A DNA stretch of 64,000 nt from Halobacillus ihumii (GCF_902726645.1 NZ_CACVAO010000001.1:992001-1056000), one strand, 5' to 3'; counted from the first letter of the stretch, positions 25,602 through 33,911 are shown. Notes: generated by a model not told the origin, from the sequence alone. Made by a program: numbers and translations.

Positions 25602-26822
25602 ATGAATAAAAAAGTTTGCTTTTTAGTAACGGAACATCCCTTTTTAGATGCCCGTATTTTCAAAAAGGAAGCTAGAAGTCTAACGAAGCAAGGTTATGAG
25701 GTCACAATGATCGTCCCCAGGAAAAACGGCTACCTGTTTGACATTGATGGCCGTGTTTTTCGTAATACATTTCAATCACAATCCTTTAATTATGAAGGAA
25801 TTCACATCATTACGTATGAGCAAATCCAGCCGGAGAAAAAGATTAAGAGTCTTCTTTATAACCTTCGAACAGGAAACTCTAAGCGATTTAACGATCCCCT
25901 GACACAGATTGGTATCGCCCAGCAAGCAGATATCTATCATGCACATGAATTTTACTCTCTCTACTCAGGCGTTGGAATTAAACGAGATCTAACTGCAAAT
26001 GGGCAGCGTTGCAAATTGATTTATGACAGCCATGAATTAGAACCTGATCCCTTAGTGGCTCAGCCGAGAAATCTATTAAATAATAAACAGCAAATGCTTG
26101 AGTTGATGCTGCAAGACGTAGACTTTGTTTTAACCGTATCGAAATCTATTCAGTCATGGTATCTTGACATCGATGCCTCCCTTCCTGTCGAAGTAATCTA
26201 TAATTCGCCCCCGCTGGCACCTTCGTTTCAATCCATCCAGGAGACAAAACCACATCTGCTTATTGCCTATGAAGGCGTCATCAGTAACCAGAGAGGCAAT
26301 TTCCATAAGTTCTTAGAAATCATGGAGTTGTGTAATCAATGGTTCGACTTAAGAGCAAAGGTCATTGGCGGCTGGAAAGACACAAGTCAGGAACCCTCAC
26401 TTCCTCCTTCCTTAAAAGGTAAAGTGGAATTCACTGGTTGGGTAGACTACGATTCGATTCCTTCATTGATGAGGGATGTTGATATTGGGTGGGTAGATTT
26501 AGACGCTGAACATTCGCTTAATAACCGCTTCGCTATGCCAAATAAATTCTTTAGCTACTTAAATAACAGCGTCCCTGTTTTAACCAATCAATGCACAGAT
26601 ATGGAAAAATTCATTGAATCCTATAAGTGTGGACATACCGTTAAAAAGCGACAGACAACGGCTGATGATTATGCTCAAGCCCTTTTTTTCCTCCATTCTC
26701 ATCGAGATAAGCTTCTTGAAATGAGTCGGCAGGCCCGAACGATCATGGAATCCCAGTTCAGCTGGAGACATATGGAACATAGACTATCTAAGGTTTATGA
26801 ACGGCTTGCACAAGACCTATAA
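25602..26822 (+). CDS. Glycosyltransferase family 4-like, paralogue of 20250
   Basis: A 406-residue glycosyltransferase sharing with the product at 20250 the blocks HPFLDARIFKKEARSLTKQG, YDSHELEPDP, SKSIQSWY, DVDIGWVDLD and AMPNKFFSYLNNSVPVLTNQ. They differ mostly between residues 80 and 120 and near 240-270. The ATG at 25602 follows GTGGAGG. It is a single-gene unit, divergent from the SDR operon. A recent duplication and specialisation for a neighbouring linkage in the same polymer is likely. Sugar unknown. Confidence 0.82.
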   Translation: MNKKVCFLVTEHPFLDARIFKKEARSLTKQGYEVTMIVPRKNGYLFDIDGRVFRNTFQSQSFNYEGIHIITYEQIQPEKKIKSLLYNLRTGNSKRFNDPLTQIGIAQQADIYHAHEFYSLYSGVGIKRDLTANGQRCKLIYDSHELEPDPLVAQPRNLLNNKQQMLELMLQDVDFVLTVSKSIQSWYLDIDASLPVEVIYNSPPLAPSFQSIQETKPHLLIAYEGVISNQRGNFHKFLEIMELCNQWFDLRAKVIGGWKDTSQEPSLPPSLKGKVEFTGWVDYDSIPSLMRDVDIGWVDLDAEHSLNNRFAMPNKFFSYLNNSVPVLTNQCTDMEKFIESYKCGHTVKKRQTTADDYAQALFFLHSHRDKLLEMSRQARTIMESQFSWRHMEHRLSKVYERLAQDL

Positions 26823-26929
26823 AACCTCCCCACAAAGGGTGATGAAACTGGAATCCCCTCTCACATTTCAATACCTATAGACCTGCCTTTCCTGTATGGA
26901 AAAATAGAATCGTCTTAGAAAAAGTCCAA

Positions 26930-26957
26930 ACATTTTGTTTTTCAACCTCATAAATTA
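26930..26957 (+). promoter_or_regulatory. Sigma-K-like promoter of the dehydrogenase-aminotransferase operon
   Basis: AC at 26930-26931, a 17-base spacer and CATAAATTA at 26949-26957, a full match to AC-N17-CATANNNTA. It lies 43 bases before the ATG at 27000. Confidence 0.62.
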
Positions 26958-26999
26958 TGAAAGAACTTCTAAATGAAACACAGAAATGAGGTTGAAAAA

Positions 27000-28301
27000 A
27001 TGATGATGGACCAGAACCAGTCATTGCCGAATGTAGCCGTAGTTGGCCTTGGAAAAATAGGTCTTACTTTAGCAGCTGTATTCGCCAATAATGGGTATAA
27101 CGTTTTCGGCGCCGACATTAACCATGATGTCGTTTCCTCCATAAACAAAGGAATTTCCCACATCAAAAATGAACCAGGATTAGACCAGTTAGTCCAAGAT
27201 GCCCATAAAAATAAAACCTTATCAGCTGCTGTGTCTACGAGCAAAGCAGTGGCTCAATCAGATATCACCGTTGTGATTGTACCCGTACTTGTTGACGAAG
27301 GTAATAACGTGGACTATCAATTTATCGATGCGGCTGTAGAGGATATTGCCAAAGGAGTTAAGAAGGGCTCTTTAATCATTTTCGAAACGACGCTTCCCCC
27401 GGGAGATACAAGAGATAGATTCGGAAAAAAAATAGCAGAAGTGTCCGGATTACGCTTAGGGGAAGACTTCTATCTTGCGTATAGTCCTGAGAGAGTCTAC
27501 TCTAATCGAATCATTCAGGATCTCCAGCGTTATCCAAAAGTCGTCGGAGGAATCAATCATAAAAGTCTAGAATTGGCATCCAACTTTTATAAAAAGGCAT
27601 TGAATTGCGAATTAATTGAAGTCAGTTCACTGGAAACGGCAGAATTCTCTAAGGTTGCGGAATGTGTGTATCGCGATGTAAATATTGCCTTGGCTAATGA
27701 ACTCGCACTATTTGCTGAAGAAAAAGGGGTCCATATGTCTGAGGTGATCAGGGCAAGTAATAGTCAGCCCTATTCTCATCTGCATTCTCCAGGTATCGGT
27801 GTCGGCGGACATTGTATCCCAATCTATCCATATTTTTTCATCAATAAAGGATTAGACGAGGGGCTGACGCCGCTGTCCAGGAAAATCAATGACAGCATGG
27901 CCGAGTATGCCATTTCCAAATTGGAAAAAGAAATTAACCCTTTAAAGGATAAGAATATTCTTATTCTTGGATTGTCCTATCGAGAAAATGTCAAGGAGCC
28001 TACAAAATCGACGACTTTACTGCTGTTGGAACAACTGCGGAGCAAAGGTGCTAATTTATTCGTTAATGACCCCATGTTTACAAAGAAAGAAATTGAGAGG
28101 TATGGTGCAACACCATTATCGTTACAGGATCCACTTGTATCGGAAATGGATGGAGTTATTCTGCAAGCCTTTCATCAGGAATACAGCCATTTAGACTTCA
28201 AGAAATTCAAAAATTGCAAGCTCGTGTTAGATGGCCGCAATCAATTGAATAAAGAGGTTATCATTGAGTCCGGAATTAAATATGAAGGAATTGGCGGCTA
28301 A
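27000..28301 (+). CDS. UDP-sugar 6-dehydrogenase, WbpA/WecC-like
   Basis: A 433-residue UDP-glucose/GDP-mannose dehydrogenase-family enzyme. It has the N-terminal NAD fold (VAVVGLGKIGLTLAAVF, residues 12-28), YSPERVYSNR, FSKVAECVYRDVNIALANEL with K218 and the catalytic cysteine in GVGGHCIPIYPYF (C272). It oxidises the C6 hydroxyl of a UDP-N-acetylhexosamine twice to a uronate; GlcNAc is the likely substrate given the partners. In the central helix the usual KxxEN is KVAEC, a subfamily variation. The ATG at 27000 is preceded by GAGG; an earlier start at 26973 has none. It leads a two-gene operon with the aminotransferase under a sigma-K-like promoter. Confidence 0.87.
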   Translation: MMMDQNQSLPNVAVVGLGKIGLTLAAVFANNGYNVFGADINHDVVSSINKGISHIKNEPGLDQLVQDAHKNKTLSAAVSTSKAVAQSDITVVIVPVLVDEGNNVDYQFIDAAVEDIAKGVKKGSLIIFETTLPPGDTRDRFGKKIAEVSGLRLGEDFYLAYSPERVYSNRIIQDLQRYPKVVGGINHKSLELASNFYKKALNCELIEVSSLETAEFSKVAECVYRDVNIALANELALFAEEKGVHMSEVIRASNSQPYSHLHSPGIGVGGHCIPIYPYFFINKGLDEGLTPLSRKINDSMAEYAISKLEKEINPLKDKNILILGLSYRENVKEPTKSTTLLLLEQLRSKGANLFVNDPMFTKKEIERYGATPLSLQDPLVSEMDGVILQAFHQEYSHLDFKKFKNCKLVLDGRNQLNKEVIIESGIKYEGIGG

Positions 28302-28327
28302 AAAAGATAGAAAGGAGGTTGTATCAA

Positions 28328-29452
28328 ATGCCAAGTAACCAATTTGATCACATCCCTATGGTTGATTTGAAGGAAGAACTACGATTAATAAGAGAGCCAA
28401 TCTTAACAGAAGTAACAGAAGTCATAGATAGTGGCGAGTATATATTAGGGAAAAAGAGCGAGGAACTAGAAAAGTTAGTAGCCCAGTATGTCGGGGCAGA
28501 TTACGGAATTGGGGTAGCGAATGGAACAGACGCCCTACAATTATCTCTTATGGCCTTAGACATTGGCCCTGGTGATGAAGTCATCACCACTCCATTCACG
28601 TTCTTTGCAAGTGCAGAAGCCATTGAACAAGTAGGGGCAAAGCCTGTTTTTGTAGATATTGAAGAAGAGACGTACAATATTGATCCAGCTAAAATAGAAG
28701 CAGCCATCACCCCTGTTACAAAAGCCATACTTGTTGTGCACCTGTATGGGCAAGTGGCTGACATGAAAGAAATTATGAAGATCGCCAAAGCAAACAAGCT
28801 GAAAGTGATAGAAGATGCCTGCCAGGCTATTGGATCCGAATATGAAGGCGAAAGAGTTGGTGCGCTAGGTGATATCGGCTGTTTTTCATTTTTCCCTTCA
28901 AAAAATCTTGGAGCCTTTGGAGATGCTGGTATCGTCGTAACTAACAAGAAAGACTTATATGAAAAAGTCAGTAAACTTCGTAATCACGGGAGTGAACAAA
29001 AATATCACCACTCCTCAATAGGGATGAACAGCAGGCTCGATGAAGTGCAGGCAGCTATTTTGCTAGTTAAGCTATATTATTTAGATATCTTCTTGCACAA
29101 GCGCAAAGAGATTGCCAGAAGGTACACGGAGCACCTTCACCATCTCTTCAAAACTCCACCCGTGCAGGAAAACCGTGAACATACTTTTCACCAATATTGT
29201 ATTGAACTGGACGATCGAGATGAGCTTGCTGAAGCTCTAAACACAAATGGGATTTCTTCTGCTATTTATTATCCAATTCCCTTGCATTTGCAGGAAGCTT
29301 TTCAGCACCTCCCCTATAAGGAAGGCGACTTTCCGAATGCAGAGAAGTCAGCCAAAAAAGTATTGGCGCTTCCTATATATCCTATGCTTTCTTTCCAAAA
29401 ACAAGATTATATTATTTCCACAGTAAAAAGCTTGATGAAGAACAATGGATAG
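28328..29452 (+). CDS. DegT/DnrJ/EryC1 aminotransferase, WbpE-like
   Basis: A 374-residue PLP enzyme of the sugar aminotransferase family. Motifs: GVANGTDALQLSL (cofactor phosphate loop, about residues 62-74), EDACQAIG (D163) and SFFPSKNLGAFGDAG with the Schiff-base lysine K192, then NSRLDEVQAAIL. WbpE-type enzymes transfer an amino group from glutamate to the 3-keto-uronate. The ATG at 28328 follows AAAGGAGG with nine bases between. It lies 26 bases after the 6-dehydrogenase. It is convergent with the glycosyltransferase at 29472; one hairpin overlapping both gene ends separates them. Confidence 0.88.
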   Translation: MPSNQFDHIPMVDLKEELRLIREPILTEVTEVIDSGEYILGKKSEELEKLVAQYVGADYGIGVANGTDALQLSLMALDIGPGDEVITTPFTFFASAEAIEQVGAKPVFVDIEEETYNIDPAKIEAAITPVTKAILVVHLYGQVADMKEIMKIAKANKLKVIEDACQAIGSEYEGERVGALGDIGCFSFFPSKNLGAFGDAGIVVTNKKDLYEKVSKLRNHGSEQKYHHSSIGMNSRLDEVQAAILLVKLYYLDIFLHKRKEIARRYTEHLHHLFKTPPVQENREHTFHQYCIELDDRDELAEALNTNGISSAIYYPIPLHLQEAFQHLPYKEGDFPNAEKSAKKVLALPIYPMLSFQKQDYIISTVKSLMKNNG

Positions 29453-29471
29453 GAAAGTGTCCATTGTTCTT
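29438..29471. terminator. Bidirectional terminator across a stop codon
   Basis: AAGAACAATGGA (29438-29449) pairs perfectly with TCCATTGTTCTT (29460-29471). The stop of the aminotransferase lies in the stem and loop region; T runs follow on the plus strand. Confidence 0.75.
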
Positions 29472-30728
29472 TTAATCTAGCGTTTTTAAGAAGTCATTCC
29501 ACTTGTAAGAATTACTCTTTGTAATACTCTCCGGATGTTCCCGCACATTATAAACAGTAAAATCCTGGTAACGAAATCGTGAAGTTTTAATTAATCGGTT
29601 TAGCACACTTACATCCTCGTAAAGCCTTCCCTTTTCAAACTCCCCCACCGGAAATCCCCCTTGTTTCTGTAAGGTTGATGTGCGGTAAATTCTCGGACCC
29701 AGAGGAAAACGGTAGGACAGAAGATCACTTCTTCCTTTAATAGCAACACCTTTCACTACCCTTTTATAAAGTACATCATCCTCTAACTGCTTCCATCTTC
29801 TTAAATTACCGTACAACACTGAGACGTCTTGGGGGAGATCTGCTAATTGTTGTTTAATGACAGAAACAGCATCAGGATCAAGCCAATCATCAGCATCAAC
29901 TTCCAATATAAAAGCAGACGTAACATGGGGTAATAAATCATTTATGGCTTTCGCTTTCCCCTCATTTTTTTTGTGAAAAACTCTTACCCGATTTCCATCT
30001 TCCCATTGTTGAAGCTTTGTATAGGAGCTATCTGTAGATTCATCATCCATGATCAGCAGCTGCTCGATTTGCTCACTTTGCAGCAGACAGGAAACAACGG
30101 CTGCTTCTACATATTTCTCCATGTTGTAATTAGTGATGAGAACGGAAAGAGTGGGATGATCCGTTTTGATCTTATTCAGTTGATATTTCTGGAGAATCTT
30201 TTGTTTTTCGATGATATGGGCAGAGCTATTTTTCCTGGATTGCCCAACAAGGTCGTCTTTAAAAGATGTAAGCGCTGGGTCGATCGTTGAAAGCCAGGCA
30301 GGAAAAAGCGCCTCCTTGAAGGGCAGATGACGAGTTAATAAAAAACGATGCTCGTTAAGAAATGAAGTGCTTACTAGCAATGGCCGCTGGATCTTAAGGT
30401 TTCGATTATGGTAAAAGGTCCCTAATACGGTTTTTGGATGATGCAGATGGAGAGTGCTCTCACTGATTGCAGGGGAAAGATAATCAGTGTCTTGAAGAAA
30501 CAGTACGTATGAGCTGGATATCGCAGGAAGAATTTGATTTAGAGTTTGTCCCGGGTCATCACTCTCGACCACTTTAACCTGGTTCAACCCTTTAGGAAAA
30601 TCCACGTTAGGTTCCTGCAAAACAATCGTGGAGTTTAGACGGGATCTGATCACTTCTAGAGAGTTCACGGCCTTGTGCAGCGCAGCTTGATTGGCATAAT
30701 TAACAAGGATGGCTGTGATATCTTTCAA
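29472..30728 (-). CDS. Two-domain family 2 glycosyltransferase
   Basis: A 418-residue protein with two GT-A-like halves. Residues 1-180 open with ITAILVNYANQAALHKAVNS and contain YVLFLQDTDY but lack a clean catalytic set, suggesting a degenerate or structural domain. From about 190 a normal GT2 domain begins: LSVLITNYNMEKYVEAAVVS, LLIMDDESTDSS and the metal-binding EVDADDW (DxD), then YEDVSVLNRL for the catalytic base region. It probably makes a glycosidic bond in the same spore-surface glycan. It is a single-gene unit; a sigma-A-like TTGAAT-N18-TATAAA is possible upstream. Sugar unknown. Confidence 0.8.
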   Translation of the reverse strand: MKDITAILVNYANQAALHKAVNSLEVIRSRLNSTIVLQEPNVDFPKGLNQVKVVESDDPGQTLNQILPAISSSYVLFLQDTDYLSPAISESTLHLHHPKTVLGTFYHNRNLKIQRPLLVSTSFLNEHRFLLTRHLPFKEALFPAWLSTIDPALTSFKDDLVGQSRKNSSAHIIEKQKILQKYQLNKIKTDHPTLSVLITNYNMEKYVEAAVVSCLLQSEQIEQLLIMDDESTDSSYTKLQQWEDGNRVRVFHKKNEGKAKAINDLLPHVTSAFILEVDADDWLDPDAVSVIKQQLADLPQDVSVLYGNLRRWKQLEDDVLYKRVVKGVAIKGRSDLLSYRFPLGPRIYRTSTLQKQGGFPVGEFEKGRLYEDVSVLNRLIKTSRFRYQDFTVYNVREHPESITKSNSYKWNDFLKTLD

Positions 30729-30861
30729 TGATTTTTCTCCCTTCTCTTTAGTAATGTTATGCTCGCCAGTGAGTTTCCTATTTTATATCTATAAACTATT
30801 CATTTATTCAATGGTTTATGAGATAGGATGTTCCAAAATGACCCTTTTACAAAAGTAAAGA

Positions 30862-30935
30862 CTGCCAGTTCACTTTCTATTCTCCACAACGGCCCGTTCG
30901 TTGAATCTAAGTAAGGTTCCGTATTTTTAATAGGG
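30862..30935 (+). repeat. Dispersed element 2, copy B
   Basis: CTGCCAGTTCACTTTCTATTC, TTGAATCTAAGTAAGGTTCC and TTTTTAATAGGG match, in order, the minus strand of 7017-7098. The copy has six fewer bases near the middle. Confidence 0.65.
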
Positions 30936-31070
30936 CCCATCTTAATAAAATCGGAGTTGTAAAAGGTTTAGAGAATAGTTTCTTCCACGGATATACACTT
31001 CCATCAACGGGCATGGAATGTTTCTATAGTAATAGAGAACTTGTTCTTTTTCTCTTTTATAGAAAGGTAG

Positions 31071-31206
31071 GAGAGGAAATGGCGAGACTCCTGTGGGATG
31101 ATCGTACAAGGTGAGATCCCGGAAGGCGGCAGCCTGAGGAAGCTCACCGTACGCCCACGGAAAGCGAGTTATTTCCTCTCCCACCTTCTCCTCATCCAGG
31201 TGATGG
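31071..31206 (+). repeat. Dispersed structured element 1, copy B
   Basis: It matches 6871-7006 in the same orientation, including GGTGAGATCCCGGAAGGCGG and GCCCACGGAAAGCGAGTTAT. Copy B is the more symmetrical: GAGAGGAAAT at the left mirrors ATTTCCTCTC at the right, so the outer stem is intact here and partly lost in copy A. Confidence 0.75.
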
Positions 31207-31263
31207 AACGGCTGAAATAGCACTTTTTATAGTCGTAACTCTCTTCCCTACTATTTTTCATAA

Positions 31264-31716
31264 TTAAATAATTCCTTGCATCCTCAAGACTACTTCTGCT
31301 ATTAGAGCTGATCCCAGGAATGTGCCAAGCATAACAAACGATGCGACCACAATCGTTCTCCATCCGAGCTTAACAAAGTCAGTCCATGAACGGCCGATGG
31401 CAATACCTGCATAGGCGAGAATCGGTGTAGTTAATGCCAATAGATTTATGCTGTTGGTCATAGCTACGATCTGTTCAGACCCGGGCATCCACGGCATCGA
31501 AATCAGCACACCTACAATGGCAACGTAAGCTATGCTTGGGATATCAATTGGAATAAGCTTTTGCAGAATCATACCGACTAAGCTGACTAGAATAAGAATG
31601 ACCATACCTGGAATGGCCTCTATCGGAAATGTGCCGTATCCAACCCAGTTACCAAGCAATGAAACAATACCAAAGATTAATAATAGCAATATCCACTCTT
31701 GCATACTTTTCATCAT
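31264..31716 (-). CDS. Small membrane protein, partner of the DUF3100 protein
   Basis: A 150-residue protein with four to five hydrophobic segments, including IPGMVILILVSLVGMILQKL and LLALTTPILAYAGIAIGRSW. It starts two bases after the stop of the DUF3100 gene, so the two are translationally coupled. Such small membrane proteins recur beside DUF3100 genes, and the pair probably forms a two-subunit carrier. Function unknown. It is the last gene of the leftward amidohydrolase operon. Confidence 0.72.
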   Translation of the reverse strand: MMKSMQEWILLLLIFGIVSLLGNWVGYGTFPIEAIPGMVILILVSLVGMILQKLIPIDIPSIAYVAIVGVLISMPWMPGSEQIVAMTNSINLLALTTPILAYAGIAIGRSWTDFVKLGWRTIVVASFVMLGTFLGSALIAEVVLRMQGII

Positions 31717-31718
31717 CG

Positions 31719-32537
31719 TTACGCACCTCTCCCCGTCTTAACGTGCGACTTTTTATCTCTCCGTGCTGTTAACACATTATATAACTTTTCAGTTAACGGA
31801 AGTCCGATAAAGATACTCATATATAAACCGGTAGATAGTGATAAAAGATTACTCGCCCCAGCGAAAGCCAAAATCTCCGTTTCCATGCTTGGAAAAGCAG
31901 CTACCAGAGAGCCACTGGCCGCCGCCATCATACTACCGCTTCCAATCCCCGAAGCCATCGCAAAAGATAAAGGGTGGAGAGGTGTGATAGTAGCCAAAAA
32001 TCCAGAAATGAGACCCATAAATACAGCGCCAAACACCGTACCAAAGATATAGATCGCCATTACCCCGCGTCCCTCTGGAGAATTAAAGCCATAGTTATTC
32101 ATGATAAGACCCACATTCGGTTCACGGGCAACAGAGTGAGTCATGCCAATACTTTCTCTTTTTAACCCAAGAAAAACGGCAATAGGCAGAGCCAAGAAAA
32201 TCGTACCTAGATTCCCGAATTCTTGGAGAAGCAAAGCGGGACCCGCTTCAATAATTTGCGGAAGTGAGGGACCTATAATGACGCCAATTTTTGCTATGAG
32301 CAGCGTTACACCAAGGACGATTAGTGGTTCAGCATTCTTTGATTGTTTTTCTTTTACAACTGGAGTAAAAAACAGGGCAAGACCGATTATGATGGCATAA
32401 AGCATAGGCAGCAGTAAAATAACACCAGGACCTACCGAAAATTCATGTGTTCCAATCCACTCTGTCAGCAGCACAATACCAAATACAAGAGCATGCAAAC
32501 GCCAGTCTTTCCATAGATTTTTTTGAACATCAGACAT
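31719..32537 (-). CDS. DUF3100-type membrane protein, putative transporter subunit
   Basis: A 272-residue protein with seven to eight hydrophobic segments. It carries LLPMLYAIIIGLALF, AKIGVIIGPSLPQIIEAGPA and FAMASGIGSGSMMAAASGSL, the small-residue-rich blocks I associate with DUF3100. It is coupled to the 150-residue membrane protein downstream. It lies 75 bases after the amidase gene, so it belongs to the catabolic operon. I infer uptake of the operon's substrate or export of a product; no transport assay is known to me for this family. Confidence 0.75.
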   Translation of the reverse strand: MSDVQKNLWKDWRLHALVFGIVLLTEWIGTHEFSVGPGVILLLPMLYAIIIGLALFFTPVVKEKQSKNAEPLIVLGVTLLIAKIGVIIGPSLPQIIEAGPALLLQEFGNLGTIFLALPIAVFLGLKRESIGMTHSVAREPNVGLIMNNYGFNSPEGRGVMAIYIFGTVFGAVFMGLISGFLATITPLHPLSFAMASGIGSGSMMAAASGSLVAAFPSMETEILAFAGASNLLSLSTGLYMSIFIGLPLTEKLYNVLTARRDKKSHVKTGRGA

Positions 32538-32612
32538 AAACGTACCTCCCCGTAGTTAATCACTCATTTTTTAAAACACTTAGAGTTAGCTGACTGCTAA
32601 GTTATAGAAATA

Positions 32613-33911
32613 CTATTCTTTGTCAATCGATTCTACGTATGACTTCAGCACATGAACACCCTGAACGCAATCATTTAAAGAAGACCATTCTTTCGGATTA
32701 TGACTTATCCCCTTTTCACTTTTTACAAATAACATTGCAGCCGGAATGTGGCGTCCAATGATCAGCGCATCGTGTCCTGCACCACTTGACAGTTCTGTAG
32801 CTCGAATGCTGTGCTGCTCCATAGCTTGGCGCAAATGTTGTTTAATCTCAGACTGGATCGGTACTGGGGTGACTTGCAGTGTTTGTTGATGAGTACAACG
32901 AACGCCGAATTTATCAGAGGCATTCTCAGCTTCTGATATGATAAGTTGAATTAGTTCTGTACGTGTTTCTTCATGAATATCGCGAACATCCACATGTAAA
33001 GCAACTTTCCCCGGAATAACATTGATGCCGTTTGGGTAAACATGGAGCTTCCCTACCGTAGCGACTGCAGAATCACTTACCTGACCAGGCAGTTCGTGGA
33101 TATTGCTAATAAATTCCCCAGCAGCAACTAAGGCATCTTCTCGTTCTTTCATTGGTGTGTTTCCTGCATGTCCTGCGTTACCGTGGAATTCAACTTCGAG
33201 CCAGCTAGGACCTGCAATACCAGACACGATCCCTACAGGTAGATTCTGCTGCTCTAACTTTTTGCCCTGTTCAATGTGAACCTCGACAAACGAAGCAATT
33301 TCTTCTAAATTTCGTGCAGCATCAGTGAAACTCTCCTCTGATAATCCAATTTTATTCATTACTTGTTCAAATGAATTTCCATTTGAGTCGACTAAACTAC
33401 GCTGCAGTTCCATGTCGACGTCACCAGTCATTGCCCTGCTTCCTGTCAAGCCGCTGTTAAAACGAGAACCTTCTTCATCAGAAAAAATCACCACTTCGTA
33501 AGGTCTGGATGGCTGATAACCCGTTTCCTTCCAGGCCTCAACCAGCTCTATCGAAGAAAGTACGCCTAAAGGTCCGTCAAAGTGTCCCCCATTCGGGACA
33601 CTATCCAAATGGGAACCGCTAACGATAGCAGGTAAAGAAGGATCTTTCCCTTCCATTCGCCCGAACACGTTTCCAGCACCATCCTCTATGATGGTAAGCC
33701 CCAATTCTTCCATCCATTCTTTAACCAATAATTTCGCCTGTTTCTCTTCTTGGGAGAAGCCGACCCTATGACTCCCCCCGTCTTCTGTAAGTCCGATCTT
33801 TGAGATTTCATGCAGCCTTTTCGCTATCCTATCTCCATTAATGCCATTAAAGGATAGAGAAGAGTCATAGTCTTCTATTAATCTCGCATATAAATCCCAT
33901 TCTTTAGACAT
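32613..33911 (-). CDS. M20-family amidase (N-carbamoylase/allantoate amidohydrolase type)
   Basis: A 432-residue cytoplasmic di-metal amidase of the hydantoinase/carbamoylase family. Metal ligands and neighbours: GSHLDSVPNGGHFDG (H101, D112), SDEEGSRF (E146/E147), VHIEQG (H212) and GAGHDALIIG near the C-terminus. The GNAGHAGNTPM loop of the dimerisation domain is also present. Family members hydrolyse N-carbamoyl amino acids, allantoate or ureidoglycolate, releasing ammonia and carbon dioxide. The start overlaps the end of the amidohydrolase gene by eight bases, so the two are co-translated. The exact substrate cannot be told. Confidence 0.87.
   Translation of the reverse strand: MSKEWDLYARLIEDYDSSLSFNGINGDRIAKRLHEISKIGLTEDGGSHRVGFSQEEKQAKLLVKEWMEELGLTIIEDGAGNVFGRMEGKDPSLPAIVSGSHLDSVPNGGHFDGPLGVLSSIELVEAWKETGYQPSRPYEVVIFSDEEGSRFNSGLTGSRAMTGDVDMELQRSLVDSNGNSFEQVMNKIGLSEESFTDAARNLEEIASFVEVHIEQGKKLEQQNLPVGIVSGIAGPSWLEVEFHGNAGHAGNTPMKEREDALVAAGEFISNIHELPGQVSDSAVATVGKLHVYPNGINVIPGKVALHVDVRDIHEETRTELIQLIISEAENASDKFGVRCTHQQTLQVTPVPIQSEIKQHLRQAMEQHSIRATELSSGAGHDALIIGRHIPAAMLFVKSEKGISHNPKEWSSLNDCVQGVHVLKSYVESIDKE

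Larger units (their letters stand above)
30729..31263. other. Repeat-filled intergenic region
   Basis: This 535-bp gap between two leftward units holds copy B of element 2 (30862-30935) and of element 1 (31071-31206). I see no real gene; the open frame across element 1 is repeat sequence. Confidence 0.6.

Noticed and set aside
30729..30800. CATAACATT on the minus strand before the GT2 gene
   Set aside because: The -35 AC is missing at the right distance; a sigma-A-like pair is at least as good.
30942..31223. Minus-strand open frame of 93 codons across element 1, copy B
   Set aside because: Same reason as for copy A; it is not supported as a gene.
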